From: Terriglobus saanensis SP1PR4
GTDB taxonomy: Bacteria > Acidobacteriota > Terriglobia > Terriglobales > Acidobacteriaceae
Direction: 5' to 3'
NCBI RefSeq assembly: GCF_000179915.2
Contig: NC_014963.1
Coordinates: 2,108,001 to 2,172,000, forward strand
DNA: 64,000 nt
This document shows positions 34,914 through 48,254 of this stretch, in pieces. Both the position numbers and the translations under genes were made by a program. The notes beneath the pieces are model-generated. The model had not been told where the DNA came from. It ran no database searches and worked only from the letters and a program-made list of their open reading frames with translations. How positions within the stretch are numbered: position 1 is the stretch's first letter; every line of letters begins with the position of its first letter.

Positions 34914-35372
34914 TTAGCGAGTCGGAGTAACGATTACAGCCGCAGTGGTTGCCGGCTTGTCTGCCTGCTTCTTTGGGTCGACCGGAGCGTACTTGCTCGC
35001 GCACTTCGCCTGTAGCTGGTTCGCATGAAAGACACCGTCGCGGCCGAGATGGCCCATGGCGAGGGCCTGGGCATCGTCCTTGAATGTGTCGGGTGGCGGT
35101 TCTGAGCCCATGTAATTTACGGGAAGCTCTTTGCCCTGCTCCAGAAGGATGAAGTCGGCGCGCGGACCGAAGCGGTGAATCGAGCCCGGTTTGACGTTGC
35201 CCGCGACGCGCAGGCTGCGAGAGTAGGCCTTGTCGCCCATCCCGTGCATCTCCGCAATGGTGCAGTAGTAGCTTTTGCCCGCATTCGCGCCGGTTATGGC
35301 GAGGTACGTGACCGTTCCTACTATGATGACGGCTGCAATCACGAACCGGATGATCTGGCGTTGATTCTTCAT
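34914..35372 (-). CDS. ccmE: CcmE haem chaperone, Cys variant
   Basis: A 152-residue periplasmic haem chaperone anchored by one N-terminal helix (FVIAAVIIVGTVTYLAI). The beta-barrel core is recognised from SLRVAGNVKPGS near residue 53 and VNYMGSEPPPDTFKD near 85. The haem-binding motif is CASKY (Cys124, Tyr128), where classical CcmE has His in an HxxxY motif; CxxxY versions are known from some archaea and Desulfovibrio. A Lys- and Thr-rich tail follows. It is upstream of ccmA on the same strand but separated by the pseudogene, so it may have its own promoter. Confidence 0.9.
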   Translation of the reverse strand: MKNQRQIIRFVIAAVIIVGTVTYLAITGANAGKSYYCTIAEMHGMGDKAYSRSLRVAGNVKPGSIHRFGPRADFILLEQGKELPVNYMGSEPPPDTFKDDAQALAMGHLGRDGVFHANQLQAKCASKYAPVDPKKQADKPATTAAVIVTPTR

Positions 35373-35441
35373 GTCTTTTCCAGTCTACAGCGAAGGTGGG
35401 TCAAAGGACGAGGGGCTTTAGCGGCGTATACTTGGCGATGA

Positions 35442-36947
<1,506 letters not shown>

Positions 36948-36974
36948 TCCCACGCGCTTCCGCGTTAAATGAAG

Positions 36975-37007
36975 AAGGGCCGCACTCTTTGTGAGTGCGG
37001 CCCTTTT
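36975..37007 (+). terminator. Rho-independent terminator of thiC
   Basis: Arms AAGGGCCGCACTC and GAGTGCGGCCCTT (13 bp, perfect) around TTTGT, followed by TTTT on the plus strand. It lies 28 bases after the thiC stop. Confidence 0.9.
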
Positions 37008-37357
37008 CCGTCTCGGACCACTAAGCGAATTTCGTTGTCAGATCCGAGATCCGCAGGATCTGTCTTCCGGTTTCGCTAATGCGGAATCCTGGCGGAGGAG
37101 ATAGATCTGGCTGTGGGAGGAAGTTCTGGGTCACCTGGGAGGCACTGAAGTTGAATGCCATGCCAGCCACCCGTCGAAGGGTGATATGGGGGCAAGGAGC
37201 GGAGCACATCTGGTGCGTCCGAAGTTGGTTCACATGAATCAAGTGACGTCCTGGGCTGGGCGGAGAGTTATAAGCGGCTCAGACATTCCCATGATGCGAT
37301 GTCTACCAAACCATCAACATCCCACATCGGTTTAGAGAACCGGTCACCAAAGTTGTA
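37008..37357. other. Intergenic region between thiC terminator and M28 peptidase gene, 350 bp
   Basis: It holds a minus-strand frame at 37021-37242 (73 codons) without a ribosome binding site or known similarity, left uncalled. No RNA or terminator was recognised for the minus-strand peptidase gene that ends at 37358. Confidence 0.35.
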
Positions 37358-39559
37358 CTACCGGGTAATGGCCTCCAGTACCAAAGCGGACCGATTGAGT
37401 GCATCCGTCAGGATTTGCGCCTGATCCTGTGCGAGCGTGGCGTTCGGTTTGCCGAGCCCCCCATCCAAAGCCTCGGTAATTCCGGGAATTACGACGGCGG
37501 CGTAGCCGGTAAACTCGCCCGGCGCATAGATCGTGTGCTTGAACCAGGCACGCTCCGGAAGGCCGACGGGATTGAGGAGCATCTCCTCCGCCTTGCGCAG
37601 GCTAGCGTTAAAGGCGCCGGTAGAACCTGTGGGAAGATCGTTCTGCCGGGCATAGACCGCCTCGCCCGCATTGCGAAAGCGCTCCGCAGCCTTCAGAAGC
37701 GCCGTGGTGTCCAGGATAATACCTGCCGCCGTCGCGTCCTTTGCCACGCCATTAATGTAGGAGACGACCTCCTGCCCGTAGAGGCGGTAATCATAGGGCA
37801 GCACATCAGCATCGGCCATGTGCAGAATCTCCAGACCAAGAACACGCGCCTGCTGCTGTTCGTAAACGAAAGTGGGATCCGCGAACTTGATGAACCAGTT
37901 GTAGTTATCGAAGACTGAGTGGTAGACGCCGTAGTTTCCGCCTGAACCGAAGTCCGTCGCCGGTACGCCGACGTGCTGGAAGAAAGGAGTGTAGTCCGAC
38001 CCGCTGCCGAGGTTGCCAATGCGTACTTCGCCGCCTGCGACACCCTGAGCCGTAGCGCGCGTGCGTGCGCGGTTGTCCTCATTGGTTTGCTGGTCGTGCT
38101 TCCAGGCGTCGTATACGGTGCCGCCCGAGGGACTGGGAACCTGCTGCGTCACTTCCCGAACGAACTGTTTAAGGCTGGGCACCGCCTCTGCGTTGAAGTG
38201 CGGCCCGCTGACGCCGACATCCGTATTGAAGTAGGCGACGGCGTGGGATAGCTCTTCGGCGTGTTCTTCGGTCCATTCGGTGGATCCGACCAAGCCCTCT
38301 TCCTCAGCGTCCCAGCTGCCAATGACGATCGTGCGCTTGGGCTTCCAACCCTGTTTGATCAACTCGCCCAGGCCGTGGACGGTCTCCAGCATGGCAGCGG
38401 TGCCGCTGTTGGGATCGACCGCCCCATAAACCCATGCATCACGATGATTCCCGGCGACGACCCATGCGTCTGGATCCTCCGTACCGCGAATCTTCCCAAT
38501 GACGTCCCAGATCGTGCGGATGGCATAGTCCTGCTCCAGATGCATGTGGACCTTCACCGCAGGAGACGTCCCAGCGGTAGCCGTCGATCCAAGGTGGTAC
38601 GTGAAGGGAAGCCCGCCCTGCCAGTTGCGGGGTGACGCTGGGCCTCCGAGGCGCTGAAGAATGGGGAGGGCGTCGTGATAACTGATTGGATTCGACGGGA
38701 TCGAGGGATTGTCCTCCGTGAGTTTGTCGGGAGCGAGGCGCTTGCTCTCCGGCAGAGACATCGTGGATGCTACACCGGGAGTCATCGGGTCGCCCGTGTA
38801 CTTCGCGATGAACTGCACGCTCCCGCGCTGCACGCCACTCTCGGGCCGGTAGGGTCCTTTTGGGTACATATCGCCCCGAACGTACCCGTCGTCCGCCGGA
38901 TCGGAGTAGATCAAAACGCCCGCCATGCCGAGCTTCTGCGCGATGTACACCTTGACGCCCCGGAAGTTCTGGCCGTAGCGAACGAGGGCGATCTTCCCTT
39001 TGAGGTCGACGCCCATATCGCGCAGCGTCTTGAAGTCAGCCAGAGTGCCGTAGTTGGCATAGACGACCTCTCCGGTGATGTCTCCGGATGGAGAGCTGCC
39101 GTTGAAGGCGGGGAGGACGCGCAGGTCGTCCTGAAATAGGTCACCACCGTCCTTCGATGGGTCAACATGCTCCTTCGTCGGCCCGGTCATCACGACCTTG
39201 CCGTCTGCGTCACGCGCCTCAAGGACGATCTTCTTTGGCTTGTTCAAATAGACCCGGTAGGGAACGATCTCTGTCTCCAGGCCCGCAGCTTTGAACTTTG
39301 CCGCGACGTACTCGGCTGTGGCGTAATCCTCTGGCGAACTGGCCCAGTGGGGAGCCTTGGTCAACTCCTTAAGGTGCGTCCCAGCCAGCTTCGCGTCCGG
39401 TACGGCCATGAAGGCGGTGTCCAGCTTTGCCTGCTCCGTAAAGTCCCGATAGCCGAAGACCTTTTGCGGGGCGCTTTGCGCGGTTGCGGTGGAGTAGAGA
39501 ATCGAGACGACACACAATGCGGAGATTACGCGAGCTGGCACACGAAAAAGTCGAGACAC
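37358..39559 (-). CDS. M28 peptidase, glutamate carboxypeptidase II-like, secreted
   Basis: The GTG at 39559 is chosen because CAGGAG lies eleven bases upstream and a signal sequence follows (VISALCVVSILYSTATAQS). The 733-residue enzyme has the three-domain layout of GCPII: a PA insert (GKIALVRYGQNF, GVLIYSDPADDG), the M28 domain and a C-terminal dimerisation domain. Zinc ligands are His and Asp in NHRDAWVYGAVDPNSG, the Glu pair in WDAEEEGLVGS, Asp in NTDVGVSG and His in YHSVFDNY. It probably cleaves C-terminal residues from peptides outside the cytoplasm. The gene stands alone on the minus strand. Confidence 0.92.
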   Translation of the reverse strand: MSRLFRVPARVISALCVVSILYSTATAQSAPQKVFGYRDFTEQAKLDTAFMAVPDAKLAGTHLKELTKAPHWASSPEDYATAEYVAAKFKAAGLETEIVPYRVYLNKPKKIVLEARDADGKVVMTGPTKEHVDPSKDGGDLFQDDLRVLPAFNGSSPSGDITGEVVYANYGTLADFKTLRDMGVDLKGKIALVRYGQNFRGVKVYIAQKLGMAGVLIYSDPADDGYVRGDMYPKGPYRPESGVQRGSVQFIAKYTGDPMTPGVASTMSLPESKRLAPDKLTEDNPSIPSNPISYHDALPILQRLGGPASPRNWQGGLPFTYHLGSTATAGTSPAVKVHMHLEQDYAIRTIWDVIGKIRGTEDPDAWVVAGNHRDAWVYGAVDPNSGTAAMLETVHGLGELIKQGWKPKRTIVIGSWDAEEEGLVGSTEWTEEHAEELSHAVAYFNTDVGVSGPHFNAEAVPSLKQFVREVTQQVPSPSGGTVYDAWKHDQQTNEDNRARTRATAQGVAGGEVRIGNLGSGSDYTPFFQHVGVPATDFGSGGNYGVYHSVFDNYNWFIKFADPTFVYEQQQARVLGLEILHMADADVLPYDYRLYGQEVVSYINGVAKDATAAGIILDTTALLKAAERFRNAGEAVYARQNDLPTGSTGAFNASLRKAEEMLLNPVGLPERAWFKHTIYAPGEFTGYAAVVIPGITEALDGGLGKPNATLAQDQAQILTDALNRSALVLEAITR

Positions 39560-39608
39560 GTTGAAGTGATCTCCTGAAGGGCTGAATGGGATGAGTAGAG
39601 AGTACAAG

Positions 39609-39638
39609 GAAAAAGGCCGAGCTATAGGCCCGACCTTC
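39609..39638 (-). terminator. Terminator of the mscL transcript
   Basis: On the minus strand arms AGGTCGGGC and GCTCGGCCT pair with two wobbles around a five-base loop and are followed by TTTTT. It lies about 25 bases after the mscL stop codon and before the peptidase start. Confidence 0.75.
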
Positions 39639-39659
39639 AAAGAAAAAAAAGAAAACCTT

Positions 39660-40058
39660 TTAGACAGCGACCGGCTGCGCGCAGAACTTGCAACGTTTCG
39701 CATCGAGTGGGATGTCGCTCTTGCACTCAGGGCAGGTCTTGGTGGAGGGTGGCGCAGGCGGATTGAACTTCTTCAAGAGATATTGGGTAGGGAGAACAAG
39801 GAGGAAGTAGACGACGCTCGCCATCAGGATGAAATTGATGATGGCCGTAAGGAAATCGCCATAACGGACTTCGCCTCCGTGTACATGGGCGATGAGGAAG
39901 CCAAAGTTGGGCTTGCCGATAAACGCGCCGAGAAGCGGGTTAATAATCTTTTCCACAAGCGAGTTCACAATGGCGGTAAACGCCGCACCGATGATGACTG
40001 CAACTGCGAGGTCCATCACATTGCCGCGCAGGATGAAATCTCTAAAACCTTTCAGCAT
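39660..40058 (-). CDS. mscL: Large-conductance mechanosensitive channel with C-terminal zinc ribbon
   Basis: A 132-residue channel that opens under membrane tension to release solutes. The MscL core is clear: MLKGFRDFILRGNVMDLAVAV-like start, VIIGAAFTAIV in the first helix, and the second helix near residue 70-90. After the usual end comes a zinc-ribbon-like tail with Cys109, Cys112, Cys123 and Cys126 (CPEC...CKFC) in place of the charged helix bundle seen in E. coli MscL. Such tails occur in some phyla. Upstream is a small membrane protein gene, 33 bp away. Confidence 0.95.
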   Translation of the reverse strand: MLKGFRDFILRGNVMDLAVAVIIGAAFTAIVNSLVEKIINPLLGAFIGKPNFGFLIAHVHGGEVRYGDFLTAIINFILMASVVYFLLVLPTQYLLKKFNPPAPPSTKTCPECKSDIPLDAKRCKFCAQPVAV

Positions 40059-40091
40059 GGTGAAGCTCCTTGGATCTAGTGTTCGGCAAGC

Positions 40092-40391
40092 TTATCGCGA
40101 ACCGAGATATGGGTAGACCAGAAAAAAGAGAATCAGTGTCACTACCATCAAATCCATATACACACACAGCAGAACGCCGCCGTGATACCAACTCCATCGC
40201 GGCTGCATGCAGCGGAGTGTATCGACCGTTCCAAGCGCGGCAACGCATGTGGGAAGGATGAGCCAGAGCGAGGGCTGGTTGTACGGGAAGTGCGAGAGGG
40301 CGAAGGCTGCAATGAGAGACACAATGACGAGTGCGTTGCCGCGGACCAGCGATTTTTCCCGCCAGTCCGCCCAGCGAATGGAGCGGCGCAC
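40092..40391 (-). CDS. Small membrane protein of unknown function
   Basis: A 99-residue protein with three predicted helices (VIVSLIAAFALSHF, LWLILPTCVAALGTV, YMDLMVVTLILFFLVY) and a basic N-terminus. I recognise no family. It starts three bases after the mtnA stop and precedes mscL, so it is probably co-transcribed with mtnA. Its hydrophobic pattern and operon position make it a likely real gene. Confidence 0.65.
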   Translation of the reverse strand: MRRSIRWADWREKSLVRGNALVIVSLIAAFALSHFPYNQPSLWLILPTCVAALGTVDTLRCMQPRWSWYHGGVLLCVYMDLMVVTLILFFLVYPYLGSR

Positions 40392-40394
40392 CTC

Positions 40395-41459
40395 TTAGGC
40401 CTTTGCCGTTTCTGCTTCTTCCATCATCGCGCGCATGCTGTCAGCGTAAGGGGAGCGGAGCACGCCCTTTTCGGTGATGATGGCCGTGACGTATTTTGCG
40501 GGAGTTACGTCGAAGGCGGGGTTTTCGATACCGCAGCCGTCCGGGGTCATCTGCTTGCCGTTGGAGTGGGTGACCTCGCGAGCATCGCGCTGTTCGATGG
40601 GAATGCCATCGCCGGTCGCTGTGGCTAGATCGATGGTGGACCAGGGAGCAGCAACGAAGAACGGAATGCCGTGTTCTTTTGCGAGTACCGCGACCGAGTA
40701 GGTGCCAATTTTATTGGCGACGTCGCCGTTGGCAGCGATGCGATCTGCGCCAACAATCACAGCCTGGATACGGCCAGCGCGCATGAGAGAACCGCTCATG
40801 TTGTCGCACAGAACGGTGGTGGGAATGCCGTCATGCAGGAGCTCCCATGCCGTAAGGCGCGCACCCTGAAGATAGGGACGTGTCTCATCGGCGAAGACGT
40901 CGATCTTGGCTCCGCGTTCTACCGCGGCGCGAATCACGCCGAGGGCCGTGCCGTAGCCGCAGGTCGCCAGTGCTCCAGCGTTGCAGTGGGTCAGGACCGT
41001 GCCGGACTTCGGAAGAAGCTCCGCGCCGAAGGCCCCCATTCTCTTACAGGCAGCGATGTCTTCGTTGTACATGGTCTTCGCTTCGTCAATGAGGGAGGCC
41101 TGAATCTTCGCGATGGTCGCGTCCGGCTGCGAGGCCAGGGCGTAGTACTTCGCACGCATGCGCTCGATCGCCCAGAAGAGATTGACCGCGGTGGGACGCG
41201 TCTTCGCGAGCACGTCACACATCACTTCGACTTCCTTGGTGAGGCTGTCGATGTCGGTTGCTTTGGAGCGCTCCACACCGAGAGCGACGCCCATGGCGGC
41301 GCTGACACCGATGGCGGGAGCACCACGAACGATCATGTCGCGAATGATCGTAGCGATATCGTCATAGCTGGTCGCGGTTACGTAGATTTCTTCGAGCGGG
41401 AGCTTCGTCTGATCGAGGAAGCGCACGCCATCTTTGGTCCACTCAAGTGTAGGAATCAT
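40395..41459 (-). CDS. mtnA: S-methyl-5-thioribose-1-phosphate isomerase
   Basis: Methionine salvage enzyme converting methylthioribose-1-phosphate to methylthioribulose-1-phosphate. The 354 residues show the aIF2B-like fold: [13 protein letters not shown] near residue 45, [18 protein letters not shown] near 155 (catalytic Cys), [33 protein letters not shown] near 240 (catalytic Asp); all shown in part. No other methionine salvage gene is in the window. Its start overlaps the end of the nuclease-like gene by 17 bp. Confidence 0.95.
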   Translation of the reverse strand: MIPTLEWTKDGVRFLDQTKLPLEEIYVTATSYDDIATIIRDMIVRGAPAIGVSAAMGVALGVERSKATDIDSLTKEVEVMCDVLAKTRPTAVNLFWAIERMRAKYYALASQPDATIAKIQASLIDEAKTMYNEDIAACKRMGAFGAELLPKSGTVLTHCNAGALATCGYGTALGVIRAAVERGAKIDVFADETRPYLQGARLTAWELLHDGIPTTVLCDNMSGSLMRAGRIQAVIVGADRIAANGDVANKIGTYSVAVLAKEHGIPFFVAAPWSTIDLATATGDGIPIEQRDAREVTHSNGKQMTPDGCGIENPAFDVTPAKYVTAIITEKGVLRSPYADSMRAMMEEAETAKA

Positions 41460-42282
41460 CGCTCTCTATTTTATCGCCTTCGCCGATCCCATACTTGGTC
41501 GCGAGGAAGCTTTGCAGTGGATGTGGCAGGCACAGCGCTATTTCCTGCCACGTGACCAGTTGAAGGCGGCAACGGACACTGCTGGAGCGCACGGCGGAGA
41601 GTACGTTGAACCATCTGGAGATGAGGTCAGGCCTGCGCCCGTCGCACATCAGGCAGAAGCGAGCGTCATGCTCCACCGCCGCCATCACCCCGCGGAGAAG
41701 TTGGTAGGAGAGGAAGTTCTTCTGCTTTCGCGGTAGAACTTCGGTGTCGAAGGTTTCTTCGAAGAGCGGATAACGGGCCATGAGGTCGGCACGACCGGTC
41801 TGAAAGTCGCCTTCGCAGAGCTTGGCTTCGATCAGCAGATCACCCAACCGCATGTCGATCTCGGTGCGGTCGTCGTAGTCGTCCTGTAGAGGAGTTCGGC
41901 TGCGCCAGCCGAAGTCTGGTTGGTCGTTGGTGCTCAGGTTCAGAAGAGCGCGGAGTTTTATTGATCCCAGAGTGGCAGGCGTGCAGAAGATGTTCATCAG
42001 GAGCGCGTCGCTGCTGGTCGCACATTCCAGCTCGCCACGCCAGCGCTCGCTGCCACGCGCGATGCGGTTTGAGCCGGTATAGGTCTTTTCAAGACGGCTG
42101 CGCCACGCCGGATTCTTCTGGATTGCGCGCCACGCCGCAGGGAAGAAGTTGCCGTGGGAGCCTTCGCTTTCGCGATAGAGGATCGATGGAACGGAGCCAT
42201 AGGTCTGGTCGTGATCATGCGACGCCGCGCGTGCGTGATTGCGTGCGTTGATCTCGTTTGCCAGAGTGCGGGCGGAGGCCAT
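41443..42282 (-). CDS. PD-(D/E)XK nuclease-like protein
   Basis: A 279-residue protein with a likely nuclease core: Glu141 and Asp143 in [10 protein letters not shown], then Glu152-x-Lys154 in LLIEAKL, spaced as in PD-(D/E)XK enzymes. The preceding segments and the [20 protein letters not shown] stretch (seen in part) resemble PGN_0703-type putative restriction endonucleases, though this is from memory. No methyltransferase or specificity subunit lies nearby. Its 3' end overlaps mtnA by 17 bp on the same strand, so the two are co-transcribed. A DNA-repair or defence role is possible; neither is shown. Confidence 0.6.
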   Translation of the reverse strand: MASARTLANEINARNHARAASHDHDQTYGSVPSILYRESEGSHGNFFPAAWRAIQKNPAWRSRLEKTYTGSNRIARGSERWRGELECATSSDALLMNIFCTPATLGSIKLRALLNLSTNDQPDFGWRSRTPLQDDYDDRTEIDMRLGDLLIEAKLCEGDFQTGRADLMARYPLFEETFDTEVLPRKQKNFLSYQLLRGVMAAVEHDARFCLMCDGRRPDLISRWFNVLSAVRSSSVRCRLQLVTWQEIALCLPHPLQSFLATKYGIGEGDKIESDDSYT

Positions 42283-42312
42283 GCATCGATTTTAGGCGAT
42301 GAAAGGGCGAAC

Positions 42313-42543
42313 ATGCCAGAACCCATCTACTATCGGGAGATGCGCCTGTTAGACAAGAACAACCTCGGACAAGACGAGGACTGGTACGGAAATACGGCAG
42401 CGATACGCTGCTTCGCGTGTGGCAAGGTGTTTGTGACTTCGCAGGTGTTGCACCGGAAGGGACGCGTCTGTCCGGTTTGCGGGAAATGTAAGGTCGCATT
42501 TACTAAAGAAGGCGTCAGTGTGAGCGAAGCGACGGATCTTTAG
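42313..42543 (+). CDS. Small zinc-ribbon protein
   Basis: A 76-residue protein with a four-Cys ribbon, CFACGK and CPVCGKC, in its second half. The ATG at 42313 is chosen because AAAGGG lies upstream; a longer frame would run into the divergent nuclease gene. It resembles small stand-alone zinc ribbons of unknown role. Its stop overlaps the pyrE stop on the other strand. Confidence 0.7.
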   Translation: MPEPIYYREMRLLDKNNLGQDEDWYGNTAAIRCFACGKVFVTSQVLHRKGRVCPVCGKCKVAFTKEGVSVSEATDL

Positions 42544-43145
42544 GCTGATTTCGCCTGGCTCAGCTTGATCGCGCGAACATCCTCTGCGGTGAAGACGTTC
42601 ACAAACTTTGCGCCCGGCGCTGCGGCTTCGATGGTCTCGCGGCCACCCTGCTGGCGGTCGACAAGGCACATCACCGCGACCACGTTCATGCCCGCAGCCT
42701 TTGCCGCTTCGATGGCCGTAACTGTGGAACCCCCGGTGGTACAGACGTCATCCACAATGACCACAGGTGCATTCTCTTTGACGAAGCCTTCGACGCGGCG
42801 TCCGGTGCCGTGGGTCTTCTCCTGTTTACGTACAAGGAAGCCATGGACGAGTGGCGACTGGGGATGCGAGAGGTGCCACCACGCGGTAGCGCTGGCGGTG
42901 TTGGAGACGAGCGGATCGGCACCCATAGTCAGGCCGCCGACGCCTTCTGCTTCCGGCGCGTAGGTGCGGATTAGGTCCGCGAGGATCAGTCCTGAGAGGC
43001 GTCCACCCTCGGCATCGAGCGTGGTGATGCGGCAGTCGATGTAATAGTCGCTCTTCTTGCCCGAGGCAAGCGTGAAGTCGCCAAGACGAAAGCTTTTGGC
43101 TGCGATGAGTTCGAGGAGAGCTTTGCGTTCATCATGCATGAGCAT
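42540..43145 (-). CDS. pyrE: Orotate phosphoribosyltransferase
   Basis: Joins orotate and PRPP to give OMP in pyrimidine synthesis. The 201 residues contain the PRPP-binding motif VVIVDDVCTTGGST near 125-138, the Lys-rich ASGKKSDYYIDCR near 27 and GGLTMGADPL near 70. ATG 43139 (MHDERK) is an alternative start. The gene follows the CPBP protease gene on the minus strand, five bases after it. Confidence 0.94.
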   Translation of the reverse strand: MLMHDERKALLELIAAKSFRLGDFTLASGKKSDYYIDCRITTLDAEGGRLSGLILADLIRTYAPEAEGVGGLTMGADPLVSNTASATAWWHLSHPQSPLVHGFLVRKQEKTHGTGRRVEGFVKENAPVVIVDDVCTTGGSTVTAIEAAKAAGMNVVAVMCLVDRQQGGRETIEAAAPGAKFVNVFTAEDVRAIKLSQAKSA

Positions 43146-43149
43146 GATT

Positions 43150-44069
43150 TTACTTTGTCAGATTATCCAGATGGCGATATCCACCCGTGGCGATAAACAT
43201 GCCCAGGAAGAGGCTGCCGTTATACGCGGCGTGGACGAGGATGGAAGCGGCAAGCGAGTCGTACTTCAAGCGAACCCAGGCCAGCCCAAGACCGACACAG
43301 ACCAGAACTGCGACGGCGTTCCACGCGTTGCCGAGCTGGTTCGCATGAAGGCTGGCGAATCCGATACTAGTCAGCACCGCACTGAGCGCGACAGCGCGGC
43401 GGGAGAGGCCGTGCTTCCACAGGTCCTCCGGTTCGATCGGTGTACGACGAAACCAGTCGAAGGCCATGGCGAGCGCCGGAAGAAGCATCCCGCGAAAGAG
43501 CGTCTCTTCAAAGAGTGGAGCGATGATGACGCCATAGAAGGTCAACATCCAGAGAACGCCACGGGCGTGAAAGAAGGTTTCTATGGGCATCTCTTTTGGA
43601 AGCGTGAGGAGATGCTCGATGGCGGATGCGGAAAGACTCATCGCCAGGCCGGTGAGCATGAGTTTGCCTGCACGTCCTTCCAGCGCAGCGGGATTCAGCT
43701 GAACGACAGACCAGAAGGGCCGCTTCCACATCGCTTGAAAGATCGCCCATCCGGCCAGAAGTGTGACGGCTGTTCCGGCAAGGTTCGCGAAGACGGTGAT
43801 GCGAGGAAAATCGAGGAGGTGACGCATTGCGTCTTTGGGAAGAGCGCCCGTAGCGATGCCGCAGCCGAGGATTATGCCCAGGACCAGGGGCGTGAAGACG
43901 ACGGCCATGAGCGCAAGCGAGAGTGCATAGCCAAGATGCGGCTGACGGCGATCTTCGGGCAAAGGCTCCGGCTCAGCAGCCAGTGCCTCGTGGACGAGAT
44001 CGCCTCCGATCACCTCGCCGGTTCTGGCGATCTCGGTACGGTCGTGGAAGCTGTCCTTCCAGTCGTCGC

Positions 44070-44073
<4 letters not shown>
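43150..44073 (-). CDS. CPBP-family intramembrane protease
   Basis: A 307-residue protein with about eight helices and the Abi/CPBP active-site motifs: Glu-Glu in [14 protein letters not shown] near residue 190, an Arg in the same motif, and a later GFASLHANQ (His) and [10 protein letters not shown]. These are Rce1-like glutamic proteases that cleave within membranes. The substrate is unknown. Its start overlaps the uvrA stop by four bases (ATGA). Confidence 0.9.
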
Positions 44074-47108
<3,035 letters not shown>

Positions 47109-47309
47109 TCGATTGGAAGACCCTACACGCCGCCGGCTTTGGTTCCCAGCACCATCCCTATAGAATAACCGTACGGACGGAGAGGAATCTTTGTGGGTAC
47201 TTCCTTTGTGAGCAAAGGAACGGCAAACTTGATTTCGACAGGCAGCGCAATTTGCAGTCGGACCATCCATGTATTTGCGGACTGCAATCGATTCAAGGAG
47301 TTTTAAACC

Positions 47310-47492
47310 GTGTCTTCCACACTTCTCGTAAGTGCCGTCTTCGCCTCACTCGTCGCTGGAGTTCTGATCGCGTACGGCATTTGTCTGGGTATGTTTCGTG
47401 TTTTCCGCGTGCATTCGATGCAGGCAGCGCAGCAGCGAATCGCTTCCCGCGAGGCGCAGAGCCTCTCTGCCGCCCAAATGGCCGGAAACTAA
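47310..47492 (+). CDS. Small membrane protein of unknown function
   Basis: A 60-residue protein starting at GTG, with AAGGAG ten bases upstream. One membrane helix ([22 protein letters not shown]) is followed by a basic, Gln- and Ala-rich tail. I recognise no family. The good ribosome site and clear topology support a real gene. Confidence 0.6.
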   Translation: MSSTLLVSAVFASLVAGVLIAYGICLGMFRVFRVHSMQAAQQRIASREAQSLSAAQMAGN

Positions 47493-47497
47493 TAAAA

Positions 47498-48187
47498 TTA
47501 TTGAGTTTGTTGCTGCGACCGTAGTTTTTGCAGCTGTTCCATAATCTGCTGGGGAGTCCGCGCGCCGTTTGTGGTCTGGTCGTCGGTGGCTGCTGCGCCC
47601 GTGGGGGACTGGTCTGGTGGTGCTGCTCCTGCTGGCGGGGCTCCCAAAGGTACAAAATCACGAGCCCGTGTGTCAGGAGCATCGTTCGGAGAGAAGACCC
47701 TGTTGTCCTCGTCCTGATGATCATCCCTGGCCGTCATGGGGCTCGGAGGCGAGGCGTGACCAGTTTGCGGTGTGAGCGTCAGCACAATCGGAAGCATGGC
47801 CGCATCGCTTTGCAGAAGCATATTGGTCTTGGTGCCATCCAGGAGCTGTTGCAGCACCGTCGCGGCGGGCGCTGGGCCATAGGTGCCAAAGACACGGTCT
47901 TCCTGAACGCCGCCTACAATTTTTAAACCAGTCCGCAAAGAAATATCGCGAAGGATCGCGTTCAGGCTGCTGTTCCGTGCGTCCACACGGAGTAGACCCT
48001 TCTCCCATATGATCGTGGCATTGCCGACGCGGGGCGGGGCAGGCGCTGCGGGGGGAGCAGAGATCTGCGTGGCGTTCGTCGGCGGGATGCTGGGCAAGGT
48101 GCGGGGGGCGGGCTGCGCATAAAGGGGCAACACCCCTCCAAAGAGGGCTACCAACAGGACGTTCCGTCTATGTTCTGCTCGGCGCAT
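47498..48187 (-). CDS. Exported protein with an STN-like domain
   Basis: The ATG at 48187 begins a signal sequence (RRNVLLVALFGGVLPLYAQ). The 230-residue product then has a Pro-rich linker, an STN-like (secretin/TonB short N-terminal) domain at about 55-120 (LLRVDARNSSLNAILRDIS, TVLQQLLDGTKTNMLL) and a Pro-, Ala- and Asp-rich low-complexity tail ending in Gln. No secretin or TonB receptor follows. It may signal or bind in the periplasm; no function is known. It diverges from the gene at 48255. Confidence 0.65.
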   Translation of the reverse strand: MRRAEHRRNVLLVALFGGVLPLYAQPAPRTLPSIPPTNATQISAPPAAPAPPRVGNATIIWEKGLLRVDARNSSLNAILRDISLRTGLKIVGGVQEDRVFGTYGPAPAATVLQQLLDGTKTNMLLQSDAAMLPIVLTLTPQTGHASPPSPMTARDDHQDEDNRVFSPNDAPDTRARDFVPLGAPPAGAAPPDQSPTGAAATDDQTTNGARTPQQIMEQLQKLRSQQQTQ

Positions 48188-48254
48188 ATTCTTTGGACGC
48201 TCTCTCTGCGAATCCGGGGCCGATGCGGCATCGTATGGCTGTACTAGACTAGCA

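Noticed and set aside
37021-37242. 73-codon minus-strand frame after thiC
   Set aside because: It has no ribosome binding site and no known similarity; it may be real but cannot be supported.
40671-41555. Plus-strand open frame of 294 codons antisense to mtnA
   Set aside because: mtnA is certain; the frame has no ribosome site or motif.
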